From Tychonema sp. LEGE 06208 (GTDB lineage: Bacteria; Cyanobacteriota; Cyanobacteriia; Cyanobacteriales; Microcoleaceae): a stretch of DNA of 40,565 bases. This document shows, piece by piece, positions 15,794 through 23,455 of the stretch; within the stretch, counting starts at the first letter, position 1; every line of letters begins with the position of its first letter. The position numbers and the translations under genes were made by a program. The notes beneath the pieces were generated by a model. That model searched no databases, had not been told where the DNA came from, and saw nothing but the letters and a program-made list of their open reading frames with translations. The stretch spans positions 1 to 40,565 of the forward strand of contig NZ_JADEWT010000054.1 of the NCBI RefSeq assembly GCF_015207505.1. The letters are read 5' to 3'.

Positions 15794-16246
15794 ATGAACT
15801 ACCCTAATTGGAATCAGACTTTGGAATCCTCGTCATTAAATAACGGTCAATCGGCGATTGACAGCCGTCCTCTAGTTTTGGCGGTAGACGACAATCACGA
15901 CAACTTAGAGCTGCTGACGCAAATACTGGATTTGTTCGGCTGCGAGTTCGTCGGAGCCGTTGACGGGTACAGCGCTCTGGCGACAGCGGCCGATCGACTT
16001 CCCGACCTCATCGTACTAGACATTTGCCTGCCGGATCTAGACGGTATAGAATTAATCAAGCGCATCAAACAAAACCCCGACCTGATCGATGTTCCGATTG
16101 TGGCTGTCACAGCACTGGCAAAAGCAGAAGACCGCGATCGGATTCTCGAAGCCGGCTGCACTGCATACCTTTCTAAACCTTTTAACATCAAGGACTTAGA
16201 AACTATTATCCGCGACCACCTCAACTATCATCCTTTTCAGATTTAG
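15794..16246 (+). CDS. Single-domain CheY-like response regulator
   Basis: A 150-residue protein with a short polar N-terminal tail and one receiver domain (about 27-145). It has Asp32/Asp33 in AVDDNHDN, phosphoacceptor Asp76 in LIVLDICLPDLDG, Thr106 in AVTALA and Lys128 in YLSKPF. There is no output domain, so it must act by protein contact or as a phosphorelay intermediate. The ATG at 15794 is chosen because upstream residues (from 15728) do not fit the family. It is convergent with the DUF2294 gene, and the two coding sequences overlap by 26 bases at their 3' ends. Confidence 0.9.
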   Translation: MNYPNWNQTLESSSLNNGQSAIDSRPLVLAVDDNHDNLELLTQILDLFGCEFVGAVDGYSALATAADRLPDLIVLDICLPDLDGIELIKRIKQNPDLIDVPIVAVTALAKAEDRDRILEAGCTAYLSKPFNIKDLETIIRDHLNYHPFQI

Positions 16247-16637
16247 TTTTAGACTTAGAACTAGAATCGCGAACTTTAGGTGCAGACTCCAAAATTGCTA
16301 TGGTTCCCGTGCGGCCAGTCTCCAAAGTCGCATCGCTGAGCAAATCAGTCACTCCCACACCTAAAATTTCTTTGATTAAGTCTTTCAGTTGCAATTCCAG
16401 AACCGACTCTAATTGCGATCGTACCTGCGAAGCCAAATCTTCCTGACCGTTCTGAGCCAGCAACTTTTCAGGCTGAGTAATCGCATTTTCGATCACAATT
16501 ATTAATTTATTATCCAAAAGATTGCACAGCGCCTGACTCGTTTGGTTCCCGAGTAGAGAGCGGTACAAAGCTTGAATTCCCTGTGCAAGACTGCGTTCTA
16601 ATTTGCCGCGAGTAGGCACTAAAATTTCCCCGGTCAT
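16221..16637 (-). CDS. DUF2294-domain protein
   Basis: A 138-residue soluble protein. The core (about 12-115) has the family pattern: GKLERSLAQGIQALYRSLLG, LDNKLIIVIENAITQPEKLL, LKDLIKEILGVGVTDLLSDA and TLETGRTGTIAIL. A Lys/Ser-rich tail (SSSKSKTKSEKDDS) ends the protein and overlaps the receiver gene on the other strand. The function of the family is unknown. The Shine-Dalgarno is weak. Confidence 0.8.
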   Translation of the reverse strand: MTGEILVPTRGKLERSLAQGIQALYRSLLGNQTSQALCNLLDNKLIIVIENAITQPEKLLAQNGQEDLASQVRSQLESVLELQLKDLIKEILGVGVTDLLSDATLETGRTGTIAILESAPKVRDSSSKSKTKSEKDDS

Positions 16638-17107
16638 ATTTTTTAGCTACAGCGATATAATTCAAAAAAACTGTTATATAAGAAGTCAGTAGTCAGTAGT
16701 CAGTAGTCAGTAGTCAGTAGTCAGTAGTCATTAGTCATTAGTCAGTAGTCAGTAGTCAGTAGTCAGTAGTCATTAGTCATTCTAGCCGAAGAGCGAAGTC
16801 GAAGGCTAGTCATTAGGAAGAAGGCTGGAGGCTGGAGGCTGGAGGCATAACAATGAACTCTTGCCTCCGTTGCAGTCGGGAGCATCTGGTGTTTTGCATT
16901 TGAGCGTGCGAGCGTCGCCGAAGAGCGTATTGTACAACTGGCGAGCGGGGACGATCGCACTATAATAAAAATGCTTTTTGCAAAACTCCAGAGGCCTCCG
17001 TTGCAATCGACTGCATGGGGAAAGTGCAATTAAGAACACCTAACTATGATGGGCGATTGCTATAACTGTTAACTGTTAACTGTTAACTGTTATAAACAAC
17101 CTTCGTG
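16638..17107. repeat. Gene-free stretch with AGTCAGT heptamers
   Basis: From 16684 to about 16780 the DNA is a run of AGTCAGT units switching to AGTCATT. A short hairpin follows: CTAGCC, GAAGAGCGAAGTCGAA, GGCTAG at about 16783-16810. Then comes a (GGAGGCT)3-type stretch at about 16824. A TTAACTG array lies at 17067-17091. Frames through here are made of translated repeats and are not genes. Confidence 0.85.
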
Positions 17108-17488
17108 CTAGCCGACAGTAACTTGATTGGTTTCCACGCCAGTTGCACCCTTAACACCTTTAGCAATTGTCACTAACTTGTTGACAATTTCCTGACTGGG
17201 AACTGTACCTTTGAGAACCACCGTAGTGCCGAGTTGCGCCACATAAACAGTCTCAATATCCGCAACATCAGGATTTGCATCAAAGGCCTGAGCTACCCGT
17301 TTAGCTAAACCGCTTTGATCGTATTCTCCATTCAATCCCATGCGTTCCGGCGGGATTGTCTGAGGGCTCGCAGCAGCAGGTTGAGCAGGTGCTTGAGCTT
17401 GAGCTACAGGTGCTTGGTAAGCTGGAGCTTGCACATTTTCTTGATTTTCAAGTTTTTCTAAACCAAACAATCTTTTTAGCCAGCCCAT
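17108..17488 (-). CDS. BON-domain protein
   Basis: A 126-residue protein. The N-terminal part MGWLKRLFGLEKL is amphipathic and could touch membranes. A Pro/Ala/Gln-rich linker (about 20-45, PVAQAQAPAQPAAAS) leads to one BON domain (about 55-126) with GLAKRVAQAFDANPDVADIE, VAQLGTTVVLKGTVPSQEIV and GATGVETNQVTV. BON domains bind phospholipid or act in envelope stress proteins. There is no cleavable signal peptide. GGAGGA stands seven bases before the ATG. Confidence 0.85.
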   Translation of the reverse strand: MGWLKRLFGLEKLENQENVQAPAYQAPVAQAQAPAQPAAASPQTIPPERMGLNGEYDQSGLAKRVAQAFDANPDVADIETVYVAQLGTTVVLKGTVPSQEIVNKLVTIAKGVKGATGVETNQVTVG

Positions 17489-17699
17489 AGAGTTTGTCCT
17501 CCGACAAAGTTTGTGTTAATTTTTGTGTTAATTGACAGTTGACCGATCGCAGTACATTTGTTATGCTCAATACCAGGAATTGCGATCGCACTCGCCAGAC
17601 GCAGAAACCGAATTTTTATACAAAAAAACATAGTTTCCACCATCGCCCCGCTAGGAAAGCCCGGTTTTTTGAGCTGTTTGCGCCAGTCATAAATACCAT

Positions 17700-17949
17700 T
17701 TAATGTTGCATGAGTTCGCAGATCATCTGTCTGGAGACATAAATTCTCCCACTCTCAAACAAATACCAGCGCTCACCGTGGCCGCCAATCAAACTTAAAG
17801 TCTTATGCCCCAACTTGTACAATTTTGTTGTACGCCCAATGTGCCAAGTCCCCGCAGCAGGAAATTTAGGAATGCTGTAACCCGATAGATAATTATCATA
17901 AAAATTGGTTAGTACAACTCGCTTTTTGTAAGCGTTTTAGCGGTAGCAA
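17700..17949 (-). pseudogene. Protein-like frame with no in-frame start, probable frameshift
   Basis: An open frame of 78 codons (17936 down to 17700) reads convincingly as protein: NYLSGYSIPKFPAAGTWHIG, then RTTKLYKLGHKTLSLIGGHG, ERWYLFESGRIYVSRQM and ICELMQH before TAA. It has no ATG, GTG or TTG in its first half. An AAGGAG and a TTG (17949) lie just upstream in another frame (LLPLKRLQKASCTNQF). Removing one T from the five-T run at about 17900 would join the two. I do not recognise the family. It may be a broken small gene or a start I cannot see. Confidence 0.4.
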
Positions 17950-18296
17950 GCTAACAGTTTAGCTCCTTAATATCCTGGATAAAATATATATTTTTAGTTT
18001 AAAGTGCAGGCAAACTTAGCCGCACCAAAATCAGGTTTTTGTAACATTCCAGAAACTCATGATTAGGTCTATATTTTAATAAAAACCATTGCAGTTTGTT
18101 GGGCCGGTTGGGAGTTCGCCCTGTCGATCGTCCAAACTGTTCACCCATCCAGAGCCAATGTAGCTAAAGTTACTAAAAATTATTAATCGCTGTTTATGAA
18201 AAGTAATTGAACTTTTGATAACAATATAAATCGTGACAAAAATTTAATAATTGTAACTAAAGGAACATTTTTTAGCTTACAAAACTAATACTGTAG

Positions 18297-18407
18297 AAAG
18301 ATGTAATTTTAGGCGGAAAGGGGGAGCATGAGCTTGTAATTACCAAGCAAGGGAAACCAGAAAAATTAATGCTTTATGCAACTGGATTTTCGCGCGATCG
18401 CCTTTAA
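18297..18407 (+). pseudogene. Fragment resembling a Phd/YefM-type antitoxin
   Basis: After an in-frame TAG, the frame reads KDVILGGKGEHELVITKQGK, PEKLMLYATGFSRDRL, then TAA. The run HELVITKQGKPEKL resembles the E-x-V-I-T-x-x-G-K-P-x-x-x-L core of Phd/YefM antitoxins. The DNA-binding N-terminus and a start codon are missing and no toxin gene follows. Probably a remnant. Confidence 0.35.
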
Positions 18408-18666
18408 GTCAAGTTTGAGCAGATAATAGCAATGATTATTTTTGCTTATGCCTTGACAGTATTAGTTCTCTAGTCTTGGAATGAGAAATTTTCGAGAACC
18501 CAAATCAACTTTGACGACTGCTGCTACCTCAGTAATTGGTAATCGGTGAAAATCTCATCCGTCCCTGTTACCTGTTAGATATTCCGAGCAGTATCTCTAG
18601 GGTTCTAAAAGTTTAATTTGGGATGTTGGCGAATTACCGTTACTGTAAAACTCTGGAGTGTTAAAA

Positions 18667-18915
18667 ATGCTAAAACAAATGTGTTGGTTGCCCCGATTGG
18701 GAGGCAATGGAGAAAAGATATTGCACTTGCGTACCGAAGTACGTCAAGCATGGCGGCCTTATACAGCTTTTCCGCAGTTCGCGGCGTCCGACTACCTGGA
18801 AAAGGACGGTTCTAAGGGATGGGCAACTTTTCAGAAGCTGACAACTCAAGGGTGGAATTTAATATCGACTGAAGAAGGGCAGAATTCGTTTTTTGACCAA
18901 CAGAAAAGTGCTTAA
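18667..18915 (+). CDS. Small hypothetical protein of 82 residues
   Basis: MLKQMCWLPRLGGNGEKILH..., ending in FFDQQKSA. Three Trp-containing blocks (QAWRPYTAFPQF, GSKGWATFQKLTTQGWNLIS) suggest a folded domain. There is no signal peptide or membrane segment. The ATG at 18667 has GGAG eight bases upstream; a GTG at 18658 would add three residues. A strong intrinsic terminator follows the stop, which supports this as a real, separately transcribed gene. I do not recognise the family. Confidence 0.6.
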   Translation: MLKQMCWLPRLGGNGEKILHLRTEVRQAWRPYTAFPQFAASDYLEKDGSKGWATFQKLTTQGWNLISTEEGQNSFFDQQKSA

Positions 18916-18936
18916 ACAAGCAGAAACCGCAGCAAT

Positions 18937-18965
18937 AAAAGAAGAGGTCAAATCCTCTTCTTTTT
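18937..18965 (+). terminator. Intrinsic terminator
   Basis: AAAAGAAGAGG (18937-18947) pairs perfectly with CCTCTTCTTTT (18954-18964) across a 6-base loop, and the stem runs into a T-rich tail. It lies 21 bases after the stop of the small hypothetical gene. Confidence 0.85.
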
Positions 18966-19413
18966 ATTAGTGCCTTGGACGCAGAAACTTTTTTAAACCA
19001 TGATATTTTCGCGATATTATGTCTGGCAAATTACCTGTAATATCAATTTCGGTTGCACTCCTCGGAATTGTTAACTGATAATTTTGGTCAGAGAAAGCAC
19101 TGATGACGATACTGTTGTGGTGAGGTAAGGAAGTAATATTTATATTCGGTGCTAGGGATTGATGGAACAGTATAGTCTGGGGGATGAGGAACCGTTGGCG
19201 CGGGTTTATCTGAAGGAAATTGTGACTGTTTTGTGAGTGGCGGATTGCTACTTGGATCGGGTCGCAGTGCAGCCTAAAGTTAACAGTTAGTCAAGTGCGG
19301 ATTGACTTAGGTAAGGTGTGCTGCGGCGCAGCCGGAGCGTTAAAAATTTGGTTTTACTCGCCACGACAATTTATAATTGTAGTAATGCCAGATTACCAAT
19401 TACTAACACTATC
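18966..19413. other. Intergenic region upstream of the esterase gene
   Basis: It carries a composite repeat B copy (19038-19077: AATATCAATTTCGGTTGCAC, then TCCTCGGAATTGTTAACTG). A short frame at about 19161 (MEQYSLGDEEPLARVYLKEI, then VTVL and stop) may be a gene remnant, but it is too short to call. Confidence 0.45.
19038..19077 (+). repeat. Composite repeat B leader copy
   Basis: AATATCAATTTCGGTTGCAC followed by TCCTCGGAATTGTTAACTG. It matches the leaders at 10767 and 3766 (reverse). Only one heptamer unit (TTAACTG) is attached here. Confidence 0.75.
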
Positions 19414-20040
19414 ATGTCTTTACAATTTATTAGCATTCCGCCAACAACCGATCGCCAACCTGTCGCTTTGATTGTCGCTTTACACGGGTGGGGTGCTAAT
19501 GCTCGGGATTTGGCGGCCTTAGCACCGGCTTTCAATTTGCCGGATTATCAGTTTGTGTTTCCCGATGCCCCGTTTCCCCATCCCCAAGTAACGGGGGGCA
19601 AAGCGTGGTATGACCTTCAAAGCAAAGATGCTGGGGGATTGGTAGAAAGCCGGCAATTGCTGAGGGAATTTTTGCTTTCTTTGGAAAGCAGCACGGGCGT
19701 GCCTTTGTCTCGCACGATTTTAGGGGGCTTTTCTCAAGGCGGAGCGATGACTCTGGATGTGGGATTGACTTTGCCGGTAGGGGGTTTAATTTGTTTGAGC
19801 GGTTATTTGCATTCGTCGATTTCGCCCGCTGCGGGGAGTGCTTTGCCGCCTGTTTTAATCGCGCACGGTACTCAAGATACTATTGTGCCGATTAGTGCTG
19901 CGGTGCGATCGCGCGACAGTTTGACTGCTTGGGGATCTCAGGTGCAGTATCGAGAATTTAACATGGGACACGAGATTCTACCGGAAGTTGTAGATGTAAT
20001 GCGAAGTTTTGTTGTAGAAACTGTGTCGAAATGTGATTAA
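19414..20040 (+). CDS. Alpha/beta-hydrolase carboxylesterase/phospholipase family
   Basis: A 208-residue cytoplasmic serine hydrolase of the short carboxylesterase/acyl-protein-thioesterase-like family. It has the oxyanion-region motif ALHGWGANARDL, nucleophile elbow GGFSQGG with Ser107, Asp155 in HGTQDTIVP, and His186 in NMGHEI, so the triad is complete. The ATG at 19414 matches the family's usual start (LQFISIPP...); upstream in-frame residues from 19318 are not conserved in character. The substrate is unknown. It is followed 47 bases later by the DUF2555-like gene on the same strand. Confidence 0.85.
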   Translation: MSLQFISIPPTTDRQPVALIVALHGWGANARDLAALAPAFNLPDYQFVFPDAPFPHPQVTGGKAWYDLQSKDAGGLVESRQLLREFLLSLESSTGVPLSRTILGGFSQGGAMTLDVGLTLPVGGLICLSGYLHSSISPAAGSALPPVLIAHGTQDTIVPISAAVRSRDSLTAWGSQVQYREFNMGHEILPEVVDVMRSFVVETVSKCD

Positions 20041-20087
20041 AGGCTTAGTATATAGTATGGCGGAAGTCTAGGGCAGGGGTAAAAAAC

Positions 20088-20300
20088 ATGAAAACTTTAA
20101 CCAAAGCATCGCGCGATATTGCTGTACTTACTTCTCAAGACGTGGCAGAATTGGCTGTCCGTTTGGAGGTTGACGATTATACTGATCCTTTTGAGGGATT
20201 GAATGATTGGCATTTGTTGCGATCGCTTGCCTTTCAGCGGCCGGAGCTGGTTGAACCTTATCTCCACCTTCTGGATATGGAAGCCTACGACGAAGCATAG
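20088..20300 (+). CDS. Small cyanobacterial protein, DUF2555-like
   Basis: A 70-residue acidic protein with LTSQDVAELAVRLEVDDY, DPFEGLNDWHLLRSLAFQRP and ELVEPYLHLLDMEAYDEA. From memory of the family this is DUF2555, a short protein largely confined to cyanobacteria with unknown function. There is no membrane segment and no cysteine. It lies upstream of coaBC on the same strand, but about 380 bases of repeats separate them. Confidence 0.7.
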   Translation: MKTLTKASRDIAVLTSQDVAELAVRLEVDDYTDPFEGLNDWHLLRSLAFQRPELVEPYLHLLDMEAYDEA

Positions 20301-20678
20301 GCTTAAAAATCTAGCTTAAAATTTTCGACGGAATTGAGGAAGAAGTTAGCAGCATTTTTTGTTGTGGATTGAACAGATGAGTTATGGATTGTTGTCTGTT
20401 TTAATCTCAACTTCTTTCTTGATTTTTTTTTATGATAGGTGAAGGAAGAAGTCATTAGTCATTAGTTATTAGTTATTAGTTATTAGTTATTAGTTATTAG
20501 TTATTAGTCATTAGTGCTGTCCCCGCCGAGCTTTCCGTCCAACGTCATCAGGAAGAAGGAAGAGGGAAGAGGGAAGAGGGAAGAAGGAATTAAGAGATGC
20601 GAGGGGCAATTATCGGGAATGGTTTCAGAAATTCATCAAGTTTTCATAACCTAGAAGGTTGCTATATTACAAAAAATC
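20301..20678. repeat. Gene-free stretch with TTATTAG heptamers and leader A (reverse)
   Basis: An array of AGTCATT/AGTTATT units (about 20450-20513) joins a reverse copy of leader A (20514-20550: GTGCTGTCCCC, GAGCTTTCCGTCC, AACGTCATCA). Next come GGAAGA(G/A)G-type purine repeats (about 20551-20587). Order and orientation match the plus-strand copies elsewhere in mirror image. No gene is seen. Confidence 0.85.
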
Positions 20679-21878
20679 ATGAAGGGCAGACGAATTTTAA
20701 TCGGCGTTAGTGGCGGGATTGCGGCTTACAAAGTTTGCGAAGTCGTTTCAACTTTAGCAAAAGCTGGAGCTGAAGTTAAGGCGATTCTTACTGAGGCTGC
20801 GGGGGAGTTTGTAACGCCTTTAACTTTTGCTACTCTTTGCCGCCATCCTGCTTTTACGGACAAAGATTTTTGGCAAGCAAATCACGGTCGCCCGCTGCAC
20901 ATTCAACTGGGAGAATGGGCGGAAGTTTTTGTGATTGCTCCTTTGACAGCTAATACCTTGGCTAAGTTGGCTGGGGGTTTTGCTGATAATTTGCTGACTA
21001 ATACTGTTTTGGCTTCTACTTGCCCGATTTTGCTGGCACCGGCGATGAATACGGATATGTGGGAACAGCCTGCGGTGCAGCGGAATTGGCGGGAGGTGCT
21101 GACTTATCGGCGCTATCACGCGGCGAATCCGGGGGCGGGAATGCTGGCGTGCGATCGCGCGGGTGTCGGCCGCATGGCAGAACCTTGTGAGATTTTGCCT
21201 CACATAGAGTCGCTGTTGTATGCGAAGGGCGATCGAGATTTAGCGGGTAAGCGGGTGTTAATTTCTGCGGGAGGAACGCGGGAACACCTCGATCCGGTGC
21301 GGTTTATCGGCAATCCTTCCACGGGCAAAATGGGCATAGCTTTGGCGCAAGCCGCACTGCACCGTGGCGCGACAGTGACGCTGGTACACAGTATAACTGG
21401 GGAATTGCGGCTGTCAGGTGTGCGGGCGAGATCAGTTACGAGTGCAGAAGAAATGCGGCAGGCGATGCTGCAATGCTTTCACGATGCGGATTTGACGGTG
21501 ATGGCGGCGGCGGTAGCGGATGTGAGGCCGGCTGAGTACAGCAGTGAAAAATTGCCGAAGCGATCGCTCCCGAATTGTTTGCCTTTGGCACCGGTAGCGG
21601 ATCTTGTGGCAGAGTTGGGAAAATTGAAACAGCCGCATCAAAAACTCGTCGGGTTTGCAGCACAAACTGGGGATATTGTCAAACCGGCTTTGGAGAAATT
21701 GCGATCGAAGAAACTGGATGTAATTGCCGCCAACCCGATCGACAAAATAGGTGCAGGTTTCGGCAGCAATACCAATCAAGCAATATTAATTAATGCCGCC
21801 GGCAAGCAAGTAGAAATTGCACCTTGCAGCAAACTAGAAATGGCTCATCGGTTGTTTGATTTTGTGCTGGAAAGGTGA
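20679..21878 (+). CDS. coaBC: Bifunctional phosphopantothenoylcysteine decarboxylase/synthetase
   Basis: A 399-residue coenzyme A biosynthesis enzyme joining phosphopantothenate to cysteine (CoaB) and decarboxylating the product (CoaC). The N-terminal flavoprotein CoaC domain (1-180) has [10 protein letters not shown], His74 in [15 protein letters not shown] (121-128) and Cys158 in [13 protein letters not shown]. The C-terminal CoaB domain (about 190-399) has [35 protein letters not shown] and VGFAAQTG. The length is normal. The start is at the first ATG after an AT-rich leader; the Shine-Dalgarno is weak. Confidence 0.95.
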   Translation: MKGRRILIGVSGGIAAYKVCEVVSTLAKAGAEVKAILTEAAGEFVTPLTFATLCRHPAFTDKDFWQANHGRPLHIQLGEWAEVFVIAPLTANTLAKLAGGFADNLLTNTVLASTCPILLAPAMNTDMWEQPAVQRNWREVLTYRRYHAANPGAGMLACDRAGVGRMAEPCEILPHIESLLYAKGDRDLAGKRVLISAGGTREHLDPVRFIGNPSTGKMGIALAQAALHRGATVTLVHSITGELRLSGVRARSVTSAEEMRQAMLQCFHDADLTVMAAAVADVRPAEYSSEKLPKRSLPNCLPLAPVADLVAELGKLKQPHQKLVGFAAQTGDIVKPALEKLRSKKLDVIAANPIDKIGAGFGSNTNQAILINAAGKQVEIAPCSKLEMAHRLFDFVLER

Positions 21879-21894
21879 GAGCGCGATTTACTTC

Positions 21895-22284
21895 TTAACT
21901 TGCATTAGCTGGTTCGGGCAATAATTCTGATTCCCCCATTTCCGTTGATATCGAATCAGCGGGCAACTCAATACCTGCGACAGTAATTTCTAGTTTAAAT
22001 CCTAACGCTTCGAGCAATTCTACCAAACTGTAAATTTCCAAACCGCCGCTTTCAGTCAGCATTTTGTCAAGTTTTTCGTGATGTTCTTTTGCTGACTCCG
22101 AAAGAGCATTCATCCTGATTTTAGCCTCAACCACCTTTCTGATGGCATTTCTCAAAAGTGCGGGTTCAGGGTCTTTTTCTTCCAAGATAGCCCCGATAAA
22201 ACCACCAGCGTGTTCGGCATCTTTGAGAGATTCAATTAGAGACTCGTAATAGCTATCGCTGGTAGGCATTTTCATTTCTTTCAT
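21895..22284 (-). CDS. HigA-like antitoxin of a toxin-antitoxin pair
   Basis: About 129 residues from the ATG at 22284, which has AAGGAG 13 bases upstream; ATGs at 22275 and 22269 are alternatives. The block YYESLIESLKDAEHAGGFIG, then AILEEKDPEPALLRNAIRKV, matches the N-terminus of the HigA-type addiction-module antidotes. It is followed by a degenerate helix-turn-helix region (ALSESAKEHHEKLDKMLTES) and LVELLEALGFKLEI. It overlaps the 3' end of the toxin gene by 32 bases, in the toxin-first order typical of HigBA. Gly/Glu-rich tail. Confidence 0.75.
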   Translation of the reverse strand: MKEMKMPTSDSYYESLIESLKDAEHAGGFIGAILEEKDPEPALLRNAIRKVVEAKIRMNALSESAKEHHEKLDKMLTESGGLEIYSLVELLEALGFKLEITVAGIELPADSISTEMGESELLPEPANAS

Positions 22285-22654
22285 AGTCGGCCGAATACTC
22301 CTTCGCTTTGAGAATATCTTGTTCTTGGGTACTTTTATCCCCACTACAGAGCAGAAGCACAATTGTCCCTCCTATTTGTCTAAAATAAATCCGGTAGCCA
22401 GGGCCGTAGTTAATCCTAAGTTCACAGACACCATCTCCAACTGACTTATAATCCCCCAGATTGCCGAGACTAACTCGCTCAAGCCTTGCATCAACCTTAA
22501 CTTGGGCTTTGCCATCTCGTAGGGCGTAGTACCACTCTAAGAAAGGAATCCTGCCATCAGGTCGGATGTAACGTCGAATTTCACGCTTGTTGTACTTCCA
22601 TAATTTTATCGTAATTGATTGACAATTCCTATCGTAAGTGCGATGACAGTGCAT
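22253..22654 (-). CDS. HigB/RelE-type toxin, apparent frameshift at its usual start
   Basis: The conserved toxin body is intact: REIRRYIRPDGRIPFLEWYY, ALRDGKAQVKVDARLERVSL, VGDGVCELRINYGPGYRIYF and VLLLCSGDKSTQEQDILKAK. The family usually starts M-E-(V/I)-Q-x-R-E. Here that start exists at 22601 (ATG GAA GTA CAA), but one extra C at about 22589 throws it out of frame, giving MEVQQA and stop. The body is open back to an ATG at 22654, which would give a novel 25-residue N-terminus (MHCHRTYDRNCQ...). No Shine-Dalgarno precedes either ATG. The toxin may be inactive, attenuated or made from 22654. Confidence 0.7.
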   Translation of the reverse strand: MHCHRTYDRNCQSITIKLWKYNKREIRRYIRPDGRIPFLEWYYALRDGKAQVKVDARLERVSLGNLGDYKSVGDGVCELRINYGPGYRIYFRQIGGTIVLLLCSGDKSTQEQDILKAKEYSADYERNENAYQR

Positions 22655-22660
22655 TAAGTG

Positions 22661-22680
22661 GGCAAATCATACTTAAGACA
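22661..22680 (-). promoter_or_regulatory. Possible -10 box for the toxin-antitoxin operon
   Basis: On the minus strand TATGAT lies about 15 bases before the ATG at 22654. If used, the transcript would start almost at that ATG. No convincing -35 box is seen. Confidence 0.25.
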
Positions 22681-22751
22681 GAGGCATTCTACCGACAAAA
22701 TAGTAAACCTTGTTTGAGGAAACAAAGTTTAAATCAAACAGGGGATTGTGA

Positions 22752-23225
22752 ATGAATTTTAAATCGATCGCAAAAACCAATCTACTATTCGGCAGCCTGA
22801 TAATTAGCCTCGGATTGCAAGCACTTCCAGCAGCAGCGCAATCAGTCACCGACGCGCAAGTTTCCGCCCTCGTAGAAGCGCTGCGACAAGCCGCCCCGCC
22901 ACAAGCCGCAAATGACGGAATGTACAGTCAGTGGCAAGTTTTACCAAACAATATTTCCCGCTGGGCCAAATTCTGTACCAAACAAGATTTAACACCCCAA
23001 CAATTTGAAGCCGACGCGACAAAAGCCAAATCAATTGTTACCTGTATCGTGGGCGATTTGCTGCGCGACGAATACAAAGCTAGCGGCAACAATGAATTAA
23101 CCGCTGTACGCCGCGCCGCTTGCTGGTGGATGACTGGGGAATCCGCAGCTTGCAAAAGCGGCGCAACTGCTACTTTTGCGGAGAAAGTTGTCAAGGTTTA
23201 CCAGCAGCAGCGCGCTAAAAAGTAA
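22752..23225 (+). CDS. Secreted small protein with four cysteines
   Basis: A 157-residue protein with a clear Sec signal peptide (NLLFGSLIISLGLQALPAAAQ, cleavage near AAAQ/SV at residue 30). The mature part is helical in character, with four cysteines (FCTKQ, TCIVG, ACWWM, ACKSG) that could form two disulfides, and a basic C-terminus (VYQQQRAKK). AGGGGAT precedes the ATG. I do not recognise the family. It is transcribed away from the toxin-antitoxin pair. Confidence 0.7.
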   Translation: MNFKSIAKTNLLFGSLIISLGLQALPAAAQSVTDAQVSALVEALRQAAPPQAANDGMYSQWQVLPNNISRWAKFCTKQDLTPQQFEADATKAKSIVTCIVGDLLRDEYKASGNNELTAVRRAACWWMTGESAACKSGATATFAEKVVKVYQQQRAKK

Positions 23226-23266
23226 AGTTTGTGCTGGCGGAATTTAGATTTTTGAGGTTCGATCGT

Positions 23267-23322
23267 TCGGACTTCAGTCCTTCTTCCGAGTCAATCGGGA
23301 CTAAAGTCCTGACTACAAACAA
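23267..23322. repeat. Degenerate GTTTGTAGTG-family repeat
   Basis: GGACTTCAGTCCTTC and then GGACTAAAGTCCTGACTACAAAC. The right half matches the 11021-11054 palindrome; the left half has diverged. A second repeat type (GTTTGTGCAGACGCGGTTTC, then AACCGCC) lies at about 23418-23444 and recurs at about 31879-31911. Confidence 0.65.
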
Positions 23323-23455
23323 ACCTGCCTCATTTTTTTGAAAAAGGCTATACAATTTATACCCAATCCTGGTTTTGGATATTCTTTATGAACCAGTCGG
23401 TTTTGGGGCCGACATCGTTTGTGCAGACGCGGTTTCAACCGCCGAATCATCTAAA

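Larger units (their letters stand above)
17489..18666. other. 1.2-kb region with remnants of genes
   Basis: No intact gene is seen. Two stretches read as protein-like but lack a proper start: a minus-strand frame at 17700-17949 and a plus-strand Phd-like fragment at 18297-18407. The rest is AT-rich. This looks like a decayed locus. Confidence 0.5.

Noticed and set aside
15472-15807. A 111-codon plus-strand frame upstream of the receiver
   Set aside because: Composition is unlike a folded protein, and its end overlaps the receiver start in a different frame.
16763-17039. Two minus-strand frames of 77-88 codons
   Set aside because: They are translations of repeats and low-complexity DNA.
19161-19235. 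A 24-codon frame MEQYSLGDEEPL...
   Set aside because: Too short and with no support. It could be a gene remnant, but no family was recognised.
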